Shown: positions 1 to 10,496 of the stretch, piece by piece
Numbering within the stretch: position 1 is the stretch's first letter
Layout: every line of letters starts with the position of its first letter
DNA from: Phyllosticta citriasiana
Lineage: Eukaryota; Ascomycota; Dothideomycetes; Botryosphaeriales; Phyllostictaceae
DNA length: 64,000 nt
Reading direction: 5' to 3'
Assembly (NCBI GenBank): GCA_038021145.1
Contig: JBBPHT010000008.1
Span: 62,001-126,000, forward strand
The notes under the pieces: generated by a model
The model's input: only the letters and a program-made list of their open reading frames with translations
What the model was told of the DNA's origin: nothing
Database searches by the model: none
Position numbers and translations under genes: made by a program

Positions 1-930
1 CTAGTTAGTAGCTAAATAGGCTAAAGTACTACTTAATACGCTTATAGACTAGGGTATACTATTAAGGATTATTAGTAATCGCGATACTAAGTTTATAAGC
101 GCGCTATAAACTAAGCTTATAATAATATCTAGCTAGTACCTATAAGCTAATAGCTAAAGTAAGTAAATAAACTAGATAGTAGAGATTACGCTCTAATATA
201 TGCTTATCTAGAACCTAAGAGCTAACTAGGTAAATACTCTCCTAAATATTTAGAGCTATATAAATAATAATACTAATAATACTATAGGCTACTCCTCTAA
301 TAAGCTACTTTATAGCTTCTAGCTATAGGAAGGTTTATTCTTAATTAATATAAGTATTTAGGACTATAATAATATTATTTAATAGCATACTAAGTACTAC
401 TATAAAGCTTCTAATACCCTTAACTAGGCTACTACTAAAATAAAGATATAATATAATCCTAAGTATACCCCTCTAACTCTCTAAGAAGGGGATCTTACCT
501 ATATTAAACTCTATAAGGGATATAAAATAACTAATATAGATATATCTTATAAGTTTAGCCCTTAATAAATAGGACCTTTTCTAGTTCTATACGCCTATAG
601 CTACTAGGCCTATAAACTCTACCTCCCTAATACTATAAAGATCTATCTAGTAATATTAGTAGAGTACCTTATCCTAGTACCTTAGGAGTAGGACCTATTT
701 AATTACTATAGCTACCTACTTATCCTAAAGGGTATTTATAATGATAATTAATATAAGATTAATTATATTAACGCCTAAAGAGTACTTTAAGGAAAGGTAT
801 AGTATTATATTTATTAGGCTAGCTGCCTAGGTAATTCTAGTAAGTAGCTATATAAGAATAATATCTCCCTAGACCTTTATAACGCCTATAATAAGAATTA
901 TCTATATACTATACCTATACTTAATTAATA
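1..930 (+). mobile_element. RIP-degraded Ty3/gypsy-type LTR retrotransposon remnant (3' end of pol)
   Basis: AT-rich and full of stop codons, but from about 430 to 925 one forward frame still reads like the end of a Ty3/gypsy polyprotein. In order there is an EGDL..IKLYKGY segment (the usual REGDWVYLRLHKGY region after the integrase core), an IGPF..VLYAYSY.AYKLYLP segment (the GPF/Y module), an LVEYL motif, and a chromodomain-like tail with KV.YYIY.ASCLGNSSK. At least ten in-frame stops occur, mostly TAA or TAG at positions where CAA, CAG, TGG or CGA codons would be expected, which is what RIP produces. Bases 1-430 probably belong to the same element but I cannot align them. The element cannot be active. 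The match rests on recalled gypsy family motifs, not on a search. Confidence 0.75.
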
Positions 931-979
931 GTCTTAAAATACTAACCCTATAGCCTAAATAATATAGCTATAAGGATAT

Positions 980-1087
980 CTATAAATCTACCTACTACCT
1001 AACCCTAACGCGCTAAAGCGCCTATAAGGACGCCTATAAATCTACCTACTACCTAACCCTAACGCGCTAAAGCGCCTATATAGACGC
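980..1087. repeat. 54-bp tandem repeat, two copies
   Basis: Two adjacent 54-bp units start at 980 and 1034. They are almost identical; the visible difference is near the unit end (aagga versus tatag). Each contains CCTAACCCTAAC followed by GCGC. The block lies inside the RIP-mutated region, just downstream of the gypsy remnant, and may be part of its 3' non-coding region or LTR. Confidence 0.85.
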
Positions 1088-1130
1088 CTATATAAGATAG
1101 GTAAATAAAGTACCCCTAAGGTAGTAGGAT

Positions 1131-1350
1131 CTAAGGCCTCTACTTATATAACCTAGTACTATAATAATAAATAGAGTACTCCTAAGATAGGCTCTAAGGC
1201 CTCTACTTATATAACCTAGTACTATAATAATAAATAGAGTGCTCCTAAGATAGGCTCTAAGGCCTCTACTTACGTAGCCTAGTACTATAATAATAAATAA
1301 GAGTACTCCTAAGATAGGCTCTAAGGCCTCTACTTATATAACTAATAAAT
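1131..1350. repeat. 63-bp tandem repeat, about 3.4 copies
   Basis: Units beginning CTAAGGCCTCTACTTA start at 1131, 1194, 1257 and 1321 (periods 63, 63 and 64). The last copy is partial. Copies differ at only a few bases, for example ATATA versus ACGTA near 1271 and one inserted A near 1300. The array continues the RIP-mutated block and ends close to where CA/TG dinucleotides reappear (about 1385). Confidence 0.85.
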
Positions 1351-1385
1351 ATGTTATAAATACTATAACTCTAAGAGCTAACTAA

Positions 1386-1639
1386 AATAAGCTCATCTCC
1401 TAATTATATAGGGTTTTACCGTTTTAGGTAATTTACGGCACTAAGGACGGCGCCTTTTTTGTTTTATTAGGGGGACTGCTACGGTTCTGGCGCATGAACT
1501 ACCGCTAGATGAGGTAGACCAGCGCCAGCGCCAATAAGCGAGATGAGTGGCCTCTACTAAGGCCACTCCGCCTACTTAGATAGATAATCAACCTTACTAT
1601 CACCTCTATATCTGGCTAACGCCGTGACAGACGCTGAGT

Positions 1640-1677
<38 letters not shown>

Positions 1678-2812
1678 TGCTGGTGGCGAAAATGTGCTTT
1701 CGGTCGACATTCTCGGTGACGGTATGGAAGAAACAGCATGAGCGACTGCATGTGCAGTCTTTGGACCAGACTCTCGAGTTGTCGATGACAAGATCTCGAT
1801 TTCACTGGAGGTATTTGCTCCGTCAGGTGAACGTGACAGCAGTGGAGAGTCCATGATTGACGATTGACGATAAGAAACTGCTGAGAAACGGAAGATGCGG
1901 AAAGTTCTGGCGACAGCGAAAGCCAACTGCTCCACAAGCCTACAAATGCTGGTTTCTTCAGCTGCGCCTCACCGAGCGCTTGCCACGGCCTTGTCGGGCG
2001 TTCCCCCACGCTGTGCAGGGCCTGCAAAGCTCTCGTTCAGGGACTGACAAACGCACTTACGCGCGCACCTTCCACTGCAGTCGTTGCTTGCTTGGTCGTT
2101 TACTCAGATGATTGAGGGCAGTAGCGACGACTAGTTTCCAATTTTTGCTTTGAGTAGATTATCACTCTTTCTATCGTCGTCTCTGTAAAATGGCCCCAGT
2201 TACGCGGTTTTCTCACCTCTTTCTTCGTCCACTTCTTTCGGGAGGAACCGTTTTCCTGATCCAGTTTTCCTTATCCTGACATAGGGCCTCCAACTTGCTT
2301 GTCTGATTTTGCGGCCATCCTAGTGTTTGGTCTTCCTAGTCACCTCGCCGTCGCTAGTCGCTATACTGATCTCTCCAACGCCGGTCTCGCCTGCGCTCCT
2401 GGCTTGGAATGTTCAAAGTTGCAGGAAATCAGCTAAGTGGTTGTGTCATGTCCATGCCGACACCCTGCTTGCAATATTTGGCCGGCTCTCGTTTTGTGGC
2501 ACAGGGATGGAGATAGTTTTTCCAAGGAAGCTTTTGTGAGTGTCAAAAGGTATAACTCTTAAGGGGGTCTCCGGAGTGGTGGATGAATGCCCCTTAGGCG
2601 CAGTCGTGGTGGTAGATAACTGCCGCCGAAGTAGCTGTGGCTGCCACTCCAACGCTTCGGTGATGTCATTTAACGTCTCAAGGTGCGGCTGATTCTTCAC
2701 GCAACGGACATCTCGATCACTCGGCCTTCCAGCGTTCTGTGGCGTACGACTGCATGCCGAGGACACTGGAAGAGGAGGCGGAACACAAATGTAATAGTGA
2801 AAATTTGGGGTA
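1386..2812. other. Intergenic; no gene seen, contains a 30-T tract
   Basis: Normal base composition returns at about 1385. A run of 30 T lies at 1643-1672. Short open frames on both strands overlap each other and show no family motif or credible splice structure. The stretch at 1490-1640 could be the outer end of the transposon or flanking host DNA; I cannot tell. Confidence 0.5.
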
Positions 2813-4769
2813 TCAAGAGCAAAAATCGCCTCTACCCAGCTTTTCCGTGTTTTCCTGGAGCCCGAATGCCGCGTGTGGAATATTGTCGTCTGTTTGCAGG
2901 AGTCCGTACTGCAATTTCAATCTGCCCATCCTTGTGGACAGTGGCTGCGCTCCCAAACACGCGCCCTTCGCCAAATGATCCAAGTCCACGTTTCTCGTTG
3001 TCGACATGATGCTGGAGAAAGATGTCGACGCGCTGTAGCCGTTGACAAAGTACGCCGCAGCGCCAACACTGATGCACGCAAGTGCGACCGCCACTGCTGC
3101 TGCGTACGCAATCAGCAAGTTGGTCCGACTGTACTCGTAGTACACCTTGGGTGACACGACGGTGATTTCAACGTCAGTCTTGTTGGTGAAAACGTCGTTG
3201 CTGAGAAGGCTCAGCGTGAAGTTGTGCGAAAGATCTTCGATTGCTTTGTCCACCGAGCCATTTCGACACATCCATGGCGACGAATATTCCGATGGGCTGT
3301 AATCACTGACATTCGATATCTGCGGGCAAGCTGCGACTCCTGTTTGAAGGAAGTTTGAGTCGGCGCCATTAAGTGATCCGGTTGAGCCCACACTCAATGT
3401 CGTAACCAGAACGCGGGAGATCGCGCTGTACCAGGACCAGTAAGCAATCTCACCAGGAGAATATTCCGTAGCGACTTCGTAGTACTTGATGTTGGTGGGC
3501 GCAATGTATGTCAAGTTCTGGATAAACGTTGACTGAACGCCGTCATCGAAGCGGAAGAACACCTGATAGGTCGTATTCCACATATGACATGAAAGATTTT
3601 GCGGATTTGAATAGGGAACCCAAACAAACAGCTGGTTCTGCATCGATACGTTCCAGTTGGATTCGGCGGAGCCAGCGGCATACAGAACTCCGTAACTTGG
3701 CAGACTTGAAAAGTCCAAAGTCTGGTTAAAAGCATCCTCTAAAGATTTTGCGTCCCCAAGATCAAGTCCTTCTGCGGATGCCGTAGAAAGCTTCTCACAC
3801 CTCAATGCAGGTGCGTTGAATTCGACTGTGTACGAAGAATTCGAATACGGCGCAGAAAAAGACAGAATGGACATGGATGAAGATGTAGCGGCCAGCATGC
3901 GGTTGACGGACGCTGTCGAAGACTCAGGCCTGCCCACACCCTCAAAAATTGCCCAAGCGTTCTCATCCAAGAAGTTTGGAATCGGTACTTGAGCTTTTGT
4001 AGAATTTGGCGACATGCCAGGTCGAACAGAGAGAGTCGCTGGAGTAATGGTTGCAACGATTGGGATGCACCTGGTCCAGTCAGTAGTTGAATCAAGTTCT
4101 GCAAGCACATGTCACTTACCACATGCATGCTGCCAAAAGACAGAGCACCTTCGCACTCATCAGCACCTCCAGGCTGAAGAATGAGATGGGGTCTGTCGTC
4201 AACGAGAATATGTTGTCTAAGTTCCGTAGACTGATCGGCTTTTCTTTGACAGTCACCCACAAACGCTGTGTATACGCAACACCAACAGCTGCGGCAAGGC
4301 AAGCTTTTGACAGGAATGCAAGTAGTGTTCCAATGCGTATTGCCCACTGCTGTTTTGTTGCCGATCCCACCTCTTCATCATCCAGATTGTCGTAGTGGAA
4401 GTGATGTCCGAGAGCGAAGCATACTCCAGCGAGGAAAAATCCGGCCATCAGAGCCGGAGATCTCCAGTGAATATTCCAGAGTGCCACAGGCGGGATAGAC
4501 TCTGAGCCTGTCGGAGTGGTCTGTGTCTCTGAAATGCCACCCTTTGAAGTGTCGAAGGAGTCGTACTGCAAGAGATGATTACGACTGGCATCGGGGCGAC
4601 TTTGACGAAACAGCCATGGATTCGGGCTGTCTGGCCTGATTACTGCCAAAGTTCGCGAGGAGGGTGTCGATGGCAGATGTTTTGGATCTTCATATCGGGC
4701 TTCCGAATGCTCATAATCTTGAGGAATGGTCACATCTTGGAGCTCGTGCCCAAAGCCGTGCGAATTCAT
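2813..4769 (-). CDS. Fungal multi-pass transmembrane protein of unknown function
   Basis: Two exons, 4769-4120 and 4070-2813, give 635 residues. The 49-bp intron (GTAAGT...CTACTGAC...CCAG) joins ..LLAACMW to CIPIVATITP.., restoring an uninterrupted frame. Near the N terminus there are at least three hydrophobic segments (ALMAGFFLAGVCFALG; TLLAFLSKACLAAAVGVAY; SFFSLEVLMSAKVLCLLAACMW), then a long non-membrane region with several N-x-S/T sites (for example NLSC, NVSD, NLTY) and a last membrane segment (LLIAYAAAVAVALACISVGAAAYF) before a cytosolic-looking tail. This layout, including the DPISFFSLEVLM motif before the third segment, is common in a filamentous-fungal family without known function. 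The N-x-S/T sites suggest the middle region is lumenal or extracellular. It is the gene nearest the RIP block. A TATA-like sequence lies about 75 bp upstream. Confidence 0.75.
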
Positions 4770-4843
4770 GTTGTTGTCTTGCTGGCGGAAGATCCGGTGT
4801 CTTGAGGGTCAGCCAACGGCAGGCAACGCTTCGGCTGGCAGTC

Positions 4844-4851
4844 TATATATT
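4844..4851 (-). promoter_or_regulatory. TATA-like element upstream of the transmembrane-protein gene
   Basis: AATATATA on the minus strand, 75-82 bp upstream of the start codon at 4769. The spacing is short for a fungal TATA box, so this is tentative. Confidence 0.3.
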
Positions 4852-5439
4852 CACATACACAACATCGATAAGCTTGCAGCGAATCCTGACGTTGGGGCCA
4901 AAATATATCGTTGTGGTAAAATTAGCGCTTGGGGGCCAACTCCCCGTGCGAAGAGCGGGGCAGGCTCCAAATGTGTAGCCAAAATCAGACTGATGCATGT
5001 TGGCCAAGAGAAGAAGTAGTACAAAATTCGGAGAGAGCCTATTCATAAGCCCAATCGCAGCTTGGGACTTTCGAGCCAAGCGATTCAGTCGAGCGCAGCT
5101 GCCTGTCGTGGGTTTAGAAACGTTGGAAGTTTTCAAGCTTTCAGTTGGCACTTTTTCGAAAGAAAAAGAAAATGTGGAGGATTGCAGGAGCGTCAGAAGA
5201 TATTGCTTCCACAGGTCTCAGATAGAATTCTCCGAAATGTCTTGGAACAGCCCTGTGAACAAGACCCGTTTCCCCATTCACAACGGCATTGACCAGGATT
5301 TCGCTGCAACACAACTCGGATTCACAGCGAAAGCAGGCCATGTTTTCTTTTTTTTTTTTTTTTTTTTTTTTTTGCTCGACAGGCGATGTTCAGAAGTGCC
5401 GTGGCTAAGTTGTCTCCTTTCAAAGGAGGCGATGCTGCT

Positions 5440-5740
5440 GTGCTGAATGCTCCATTGGCACAGACCACCAAGAGCCGGAGCCGAGCTGTCCCCTAATGAG
5501 GCGCGATGCTATTGAATGCGCCATGTGGCAGACCAGAGGGAGTCGCAGCTGGGTGGTCCCTTATCAAGACACGAGGCTGTTGGATGCCCCCTTGTGTACA
5601 GACCGCCGGAACCCGCGATGTTGCATGCTCCTCTTGGACGAACCTTTCGGAGCCACGATACTGTCAAAGGCTTCTTATGGACAGAATGTGGGTGCCGCAA
5701 CTGACTTGTCTTCGGATTCCCCTTGTGGAAAAAGCCATGC
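5440..5740 (+). repeat. Decayed tandem repeat, about six copies of 41-69 bp
   Basis: A core of the form rATGCtCCntTGGcacAGACC recurs at about 5447, 5516, 5583, 5624, 5669 and 5715, each followed by a variable tail. Several copies translate to similar peptides (AVLNAPLAQT, MLLNAPCGRP, LLDAPLCTD, MLHAPLGRT), but in different frames and interrupted by stops. This could be the relic of a repeat-containing gene or a non-coding satellite. Copy boundaries are by eye. Confidence 0.55.
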
Positions 5741-5850
5741 CTGAGCATCGCAGCTCAACGTTATGGGTAGCTTGCAAGGTCTGGCACGGAAGAATCATGC
5801 TGAAAATTTGTCGCACAGCTCCCTGAGGCTGCTGATCTTGTTGAAAAAGC

Positions 5851-7054
5851 TCATGGCATCAATTCCGCGCCGCCGCTCGCAGACCTCGTGCAACCGTAGC
5901 AGAGTTTTGCGCCTTGGGGATTAGTACTGTTGTCCTGGTCGCCACCCCATCCATGAATGCCAAATCGGCCATCGGCAACAGGCATCTGGCACAATCGACA
6001 TTGCTCGTCCGCGGATGAAGCAGCTTCAAGCCTACTCGATGTACGTGCCACGTTTGCGACGATGCCGGGGTATTCTTGTTGCACGGAGTCGAAATACTGT
6101 CGCATGAGTCCATCGATGGTGGTGTTCTTCGCGCTTACGGCCACATCCATCGCTGGCTCAGGCTGGATAAGCTGTTTCAGGGGAGAGGATGCCATGTCAA
6201 CATAAGCTAGGAGCTCTTTTTTGTACACGTCTTGGAGGGGGTATCTGAAGGCGATTCCAGACGGCGATACACCGTCCGCTACAAGCCATGGCAAGGCGAA
6301 TCCGCGTCCTTTTGCGGTCTCGGCCAGAGCCCTTGCAGCCAGGTTTGTGGTGCTGTCTCCCCACATAATGTCACTACAGTTGTTCGCCTTGGCGAAACGA
6401 ACAGCGAGCCGGCGCCGAAGAATCGAAATCAAGTCTGCGCGAGCAGTGACGGACGAAAGCGACAGGAAGAGCTTCTCGAGCTTCTCCTTGGGGTCCATTG
6501 AGACATGCTCAACTTCTGGCGCAGCGGAAACGTCAAATTCTTGGGTGAGGACTGGCTGGTCACCTTGATACACTGAGGCAAGTCCAACGCTGCTGTATTC
6601 ATGGCCGGGGTACGCATTTCTCAACTGCTCCAGCCTTTGAACCTCGAGATTCCCGGACTCAACCACTGACGTGTCTATGAAGAGAACATGGAGAGTATAC
6701 GGTGTGCGACCAGTTCTTTTGCGCTGTCTTTCCAGTTGTTCGTGTAGTAAAGCGACGAGGGTGGTCGAAGAGACGCCGAAGGAAACGGGGAGAAGCAACT
6801 TGCGCTCACTTGTCGTCGTGCGATTCTTGGCAGTGTAGGCGTAGGATTCCATGCGCTTGACGGCCTTTGTCCGAAGGTAGTTCATGAAACAATTCCTATG
6901 GCGGCGGTCAGCAAGTGACGACCCGACGGGTTTCGCGCGGCGCGTACCGACAGAACGGTTCCTGTCGCGCGACGATGCAGGCGTCGGAGTCTTTGCATCT
7001 TTTGCAGGGGCGTCCTGTCGCAGCAGGATCCGCATCGACGAGCTTTGCGGGCAT
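5851..7054 (-). CDS. NCS2: Cytoplasmic tRNA 2-thiolation protein 2 (Ncs2/Ctu2)
   Basis: Exons 7054-6948 and 6895-5851 encode 383 residues; the 52-bp intron has a GCTGAC branch point. Ncs2 works with Ncs6/Ctu1 in the cytosol as the last step of the Urm1 sulfur relay, thiolating U34 of Lys, Glu and Gln tRNAs. The N terminus carries a zinc-binding-like set CKRC..C..CRNC (Cys 17, 20, 26, 35, 38). The degenerate PP-loop SFGVSS is at about 74-79, and a C-terminal CRLC...CYGC pair matches the family. The start at 7054 (MPAKLVDADP) is chosen because it opens the exon carrying the first Cys motif; longer upstream readings run into the PTM1 promoter. It lies head-to-head with PTM1. Confidence 0.88.
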
Positions 7055-7367
7055 GGTGGAGGTTGTTGCGGAGGATTTGCCGTGGGGGAGAGCACTTGCA
7101 GAGCACAAGGAAAGAATTTGGGCGCGAGTCAGCCCTAGGCACGTACCGCAAAGGTGGGTCCTGGCTTGGCACGGACAGCTGGTGCTTTCGGTTCAGTTCA
7201 ACAAGCTCAAGCTTACGTGCGCTCTCCGACACCCTCTCACCCAATCTTTCCGGCCCATGGTCTCTGCGACGACCGCGCGAATTTCCGCCTGGTAGCCTTG
7301 CGCAAGCGTCCACCTTCAACTCCGGTCTCTCCACCGCTTCGCACGGCTTCCCGTGCCATCCGCGAAG
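7055..7367. promoter_or_regulatory. Shared 313-bp intergenic region, NCS2/PTM1
   Basis: The start codons of NCS2 (minus) and PTM1 (plus) are separated by 313 bp, so both promoters must lie here or overlap the neighbour's 5' end. No TATA box was seen. Confidence 0.6.
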
Positions 7368-9176
7368 ATGAAATGGGTCGTCTCTATACTGCTGGCCTTG
7401 GCGCTGGCGGCATCCGCAATAGAGGTTCAGCTTGTGAGATCTTTCCTTCTGGATGAGGCCTTGGTCTCTGCTAATTGATCAAGGACGGTACCGATGAGAA
7501 TCGCCAGCAATGCTCAGGCATGTACAGCAAAAAAGCGTGGGGAGGCTCCGTGAACCCCTTCATCCTGGTCAAATTCCTCAAAGACAACGTTGCGCTCGAA
7601 AAAGGCGAGGACCCAGTAGTGAGTCTCTTGGTCTTCGAATGGCACGACAAGAACCTACTTGGAAAGCCTCACGATTCACCTTATATGGAGGTCAGTCCTA
7701 TTCGCCGACGCTGTTTCCGACAGCCTTCTCACACGACGACAGAGACAATACATATGCAATGAGGACACCATTTCGGCGGGCTTTTGCACTGCCAATCAGA
7801 CTGGAGAATTCATCGTCGCCGACAACGCCGAAGCAGAGTCCAAGAGCCTTATCCGCACCGAAGCAATCCACCTCACACAACCCAACGCCGTTAACTACCC
7901 CGTACGAAAGACTGGATACTACTGCGTTGAAACATTTGCAACGGAGGGCCAGGAATACACTGCCGTCGTGGAATTTAGGAATGCCTATGGAGAGCTGCCG
8001 GCTGCCCAGATCGCAAAGCTGCCATTCTACGGCGGCATGGCCATTGTGTACGCCGTCATCGGCATCTTTTGGGGCTTTCTTTATGTCCAGCACCGCCACG
8101 ACATTCTCGCAGTCCAAAACTACATCACGGCCATCATCATTTTCCTGGTCGTGGAAATGCTCATGACCTGGGGCTTCTACGACTACCAAAATCGACACGG
8201 CAACAATGTGGGCTCCAAGGTGCTCATGATCATTGTGTCGATCCTCAACGCTGGCCGGAACTCGTTCTCCTTTTTCCTCCTGTTGATTGTCTGCATGGGC
8301 TATGGAGTGGTCAAGCCTACTCTGGGCAAGACCATGACCTACGTGCGCTGGCTTGCCGTCGGACACTTTGTATTCGGCGTCATCTACGCCATTGCATCCC
8401 TGACAATCCGGCCAGATGACGCAGGGCCACTTGTGCTGCTCGTCATTCTGCCGCTTTCCGCCACGCTTACCGCTTTCTACATTTGGACGCTCAACTCGCT
8501 CAACCTGACCATGAAGGACCTCGCGGATCGCAAGCAGAACGTCAAGGCCTTGATGTACAAGAAGCTCTGGTGGTGCATCTTGGCCAGCATCTTGGTCATT
8601 TTTGGATTCTTTTTCTTCAACTCTTTCGCTTTCGCCGGAGCCAGCGATCCAGACTTTGCGCCGACTCACTGGCAAACGCGCTGGTTCGTTCTGGACGGTT
8701 GGCTGAACCTGGTGTACATGGTGGATGTTTGTTTTGTGGCCTACATGTGGCGCCCGACCGCCAATAACAGGCGCTTCGCCATGAGCGACGAGGTAAGTTT
8801 GACCAAGCGTGATTGCCGAGGGTGTAAGCTAAACCACCAACAGATTGCGCAAGACGACGAAGGGTTTGAGATCGCCTCCCTCAGAGACTCCCTGGACGAA
8901 GAAGACATTGGCCCAGACGTCCCCCACGCCTACGACCCTGCGCCGCGGTCCATGCCGCTCGGCGTCGATTCGCGCTCCGAATCACCTCTGCCGGCGCCAA
9001 AGCCACAGAGGCCATCGTCTCTCACCCGCGAGAGCCTTGACGGCGACACCATCTTCGCCGTCGGTGACGACGACAAGTGGTCGGACGATGAGCTGGACTC
9101 GCCCAATAGAGCAGGCGGACAGTCGGGCCGTGACGACGAGAGGCAAAGACTGACTGGCAGCGACAAGAAAGACTGA
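7368..9176 (+). CDS. PTM1: PTM1-like Golgi seven-transmembrane protein (GOST/LU7TM family)
   Basis: Four exons, 7368-7433, 7484-7690, 7743-8792 and 8844-9176, give 551 residues. Introns are 50, 52 and 51 bp; the third is a multiple of three with no internal stop, so retention would only insert 17 residues. Residues 1-17 form a signal peptide (MKWVVSILLALALAASA). The lumenal domain has the family signature QQCSGMYSKKAWGG and several cysteines. From about residue 195 there are seven hydrophobic segments, starting GGMAIVYAVIGIFWGFLYV, followed by an acidic cytosolic tail of about 115 residues. GOST proteins are GPCR-like membrane proteins of the Golgi and endosomes; yeast Ptm1 has no defined biochemical role. 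Divergent from NCS2. Confidence 0.88.
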
Positions 9177-9938
9177 TCTACCCTCTTTCTGTTTTGTCTT
9201 ACCGAGTCGGGTCGAGTCTAGAGGTTGTCTGAATGAGGGAAGCGGAAGGGAAAAGAAGATACCCATCTTGTGTGCGGTACAGTTGAGCGGGGAGGAAGTT
9301 CCTTTTTGGGGGTTTTTGCATTGTAAGGCGTTCATCTGGTGTATTTTGCTCGCCCCAATATCAGGGCTGACGACTTTCCTGAGACCTCCGTTTGTGTCCG
9401 TGTGTATCAATAATGGCTGGCTGCCTGCTTGGCTGCCTACCTGCCTGCAGATATCCTTTCATTGTCTGAAGATCTCTCGCGTAGAATGCTGTCGTTATCT
9501 TACCTCGTAATCTACTTTTATCACTGGCTCTTGTGTGTAGAGTGTGGATGTGTCAGTCCATCCGTCGCTCACAGACTGTGAGTATTCGTTACTTTACTAC
9601 TACTGCAGGTACCAGGTAGGTGAAGCCAGGGAGACTCGTTAGCTACGTTGCGGCAGTTGCCGCAGCGCCTGGGAAGCATTCGTCCGTTCTTTGATGCCAT
9701 TGCACACAGGGACATGTCCCTTTTCTCAGCCTACATGTACCAGAGTTTGTCACTTCAAGGAAGCCGTCATTGCGTCGTTGCTAGAACCAGCCAGCCGGCT
9801 CTCGCAGCTCTGGCACGCTCATAGGCAAAGTTGGGACGTAGGAGGGCAGGTGGAAATGCTGATGTCAGGGGGAAGGAAGGAAGCATGTCGGTATCACAAA
9901 GTCCCTCGTCACATTGCTCTGGCATTGTGGCCTTGGGT

Positions 9939-10074
9939 CCACTGCTTCATCCACTGCTTCATCCACTGCTTCATCCACTGCTTCATCCATTACTTCATCC
10001 ACTACTTCATCCACTACTTCATCCACTACTCCGATCATTACTGCGTCCGTTACTTCATCTACTGCTTCATCTGC
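9939..10074 (+). repeat. 12-bp minisatellite (CCACTGCTTCAT), about 11 copies
   Basis: Four perfect CCACTGCTTCAT units are followed by CCATTACTTCAT and CCACTACTTCAT units and then degenerate ones up to about 10074. The period is a multiple of three, which keeps several frames open (Thr/Ser-rich, His/Phe-rich or Asp/Glu/Val-rich) without implying coding. Confidence 0.9.
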
Positions 10075-10146
10075 TGCAAAACCAAACAAAAAAGAGTCGC
10101 AGGGTGTTTCCAATTCCAGTAAACGGATACAACGCAACGAAAGAGC

Positions 10147-10470
10147 AAACTCCACCCAAAAGCGACGACTCCTGCAAAAGCAAACAACGAACAGTCCGAA
10201 GGCTTGAGAGGTCCAATCCAAACGCTAGGGAACGAAACGCAGTACAAAACTCCATCCGAAAAGCAGCAGCTCCCGCGAAGCAAAAACAAGGAGGGGATAC
10301 AAGCAAGACGCAGGAAAACAAAACGCCGTGAACTCATCCCAAAACCAGCAAGCAATTCTCGCAAAACCACACGACGTGCTGGCTAAAGAATGGGTCCAAC
10401 CTCGACGCAGTGAAAATCGAAAGAGAACGAAGCTCATCCCAAAACGACCAGAAAAAAAAAAAAAAAAAAA
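10147..10470 (+). repeat. Diverged tandem repeat, four copies of about 95 bp, ending in A19
   Basis: A core resembling AACTCCATCCCAAAACCAGC recurs at about 10148, 10246, 10330 and 10432. The first three copies also share a following CTCCYGCRAAGCAAAA-like segment 20-25 bp later; the fourth runs into 19 consecutive A. The copies are A-rich and diverged, and I see no coding frame. Confidence 0.5.
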
Positions 10471-10496
10471 GCGAGACAATCTCAACAACCACCCCC

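Larger units (their letters stand above)
4770..5850. other. Intergenic with a 26-T tract and decayed tandem repeats
   Basis: Holds the promoter of the minus-strand transmembrane gene, a run of 26 T at 5348-5373, and then about six diverged copies of a short repeat (described separately). No intact gene is visible. Confidence 0.6.
9177..10496. other. Intergenic region rich in simple repeats
   Basis: Lies between the convergent PTM1 and CHxxH-protein genes. It holds PTM1 3' sequence, a 12-bp minisatellite at 9939-10074, a diverged approximately 95-bp repeat from about 10147 and a run of 19 A at 10452-10470. Open frames over the minisatellite exist in all three forward frames and in reverse, so none is convincing. 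Confidence 0.6.

Noticed and set aside
980..1087. Telomere or subtelomere, from CCTAACCCTAAC strings
   Set aside because: Only about two repeat units per 54-bp copy, internal to a RIP-mutated transposon region, with no terminal array; RIP of CAACCC can create TAACCC.
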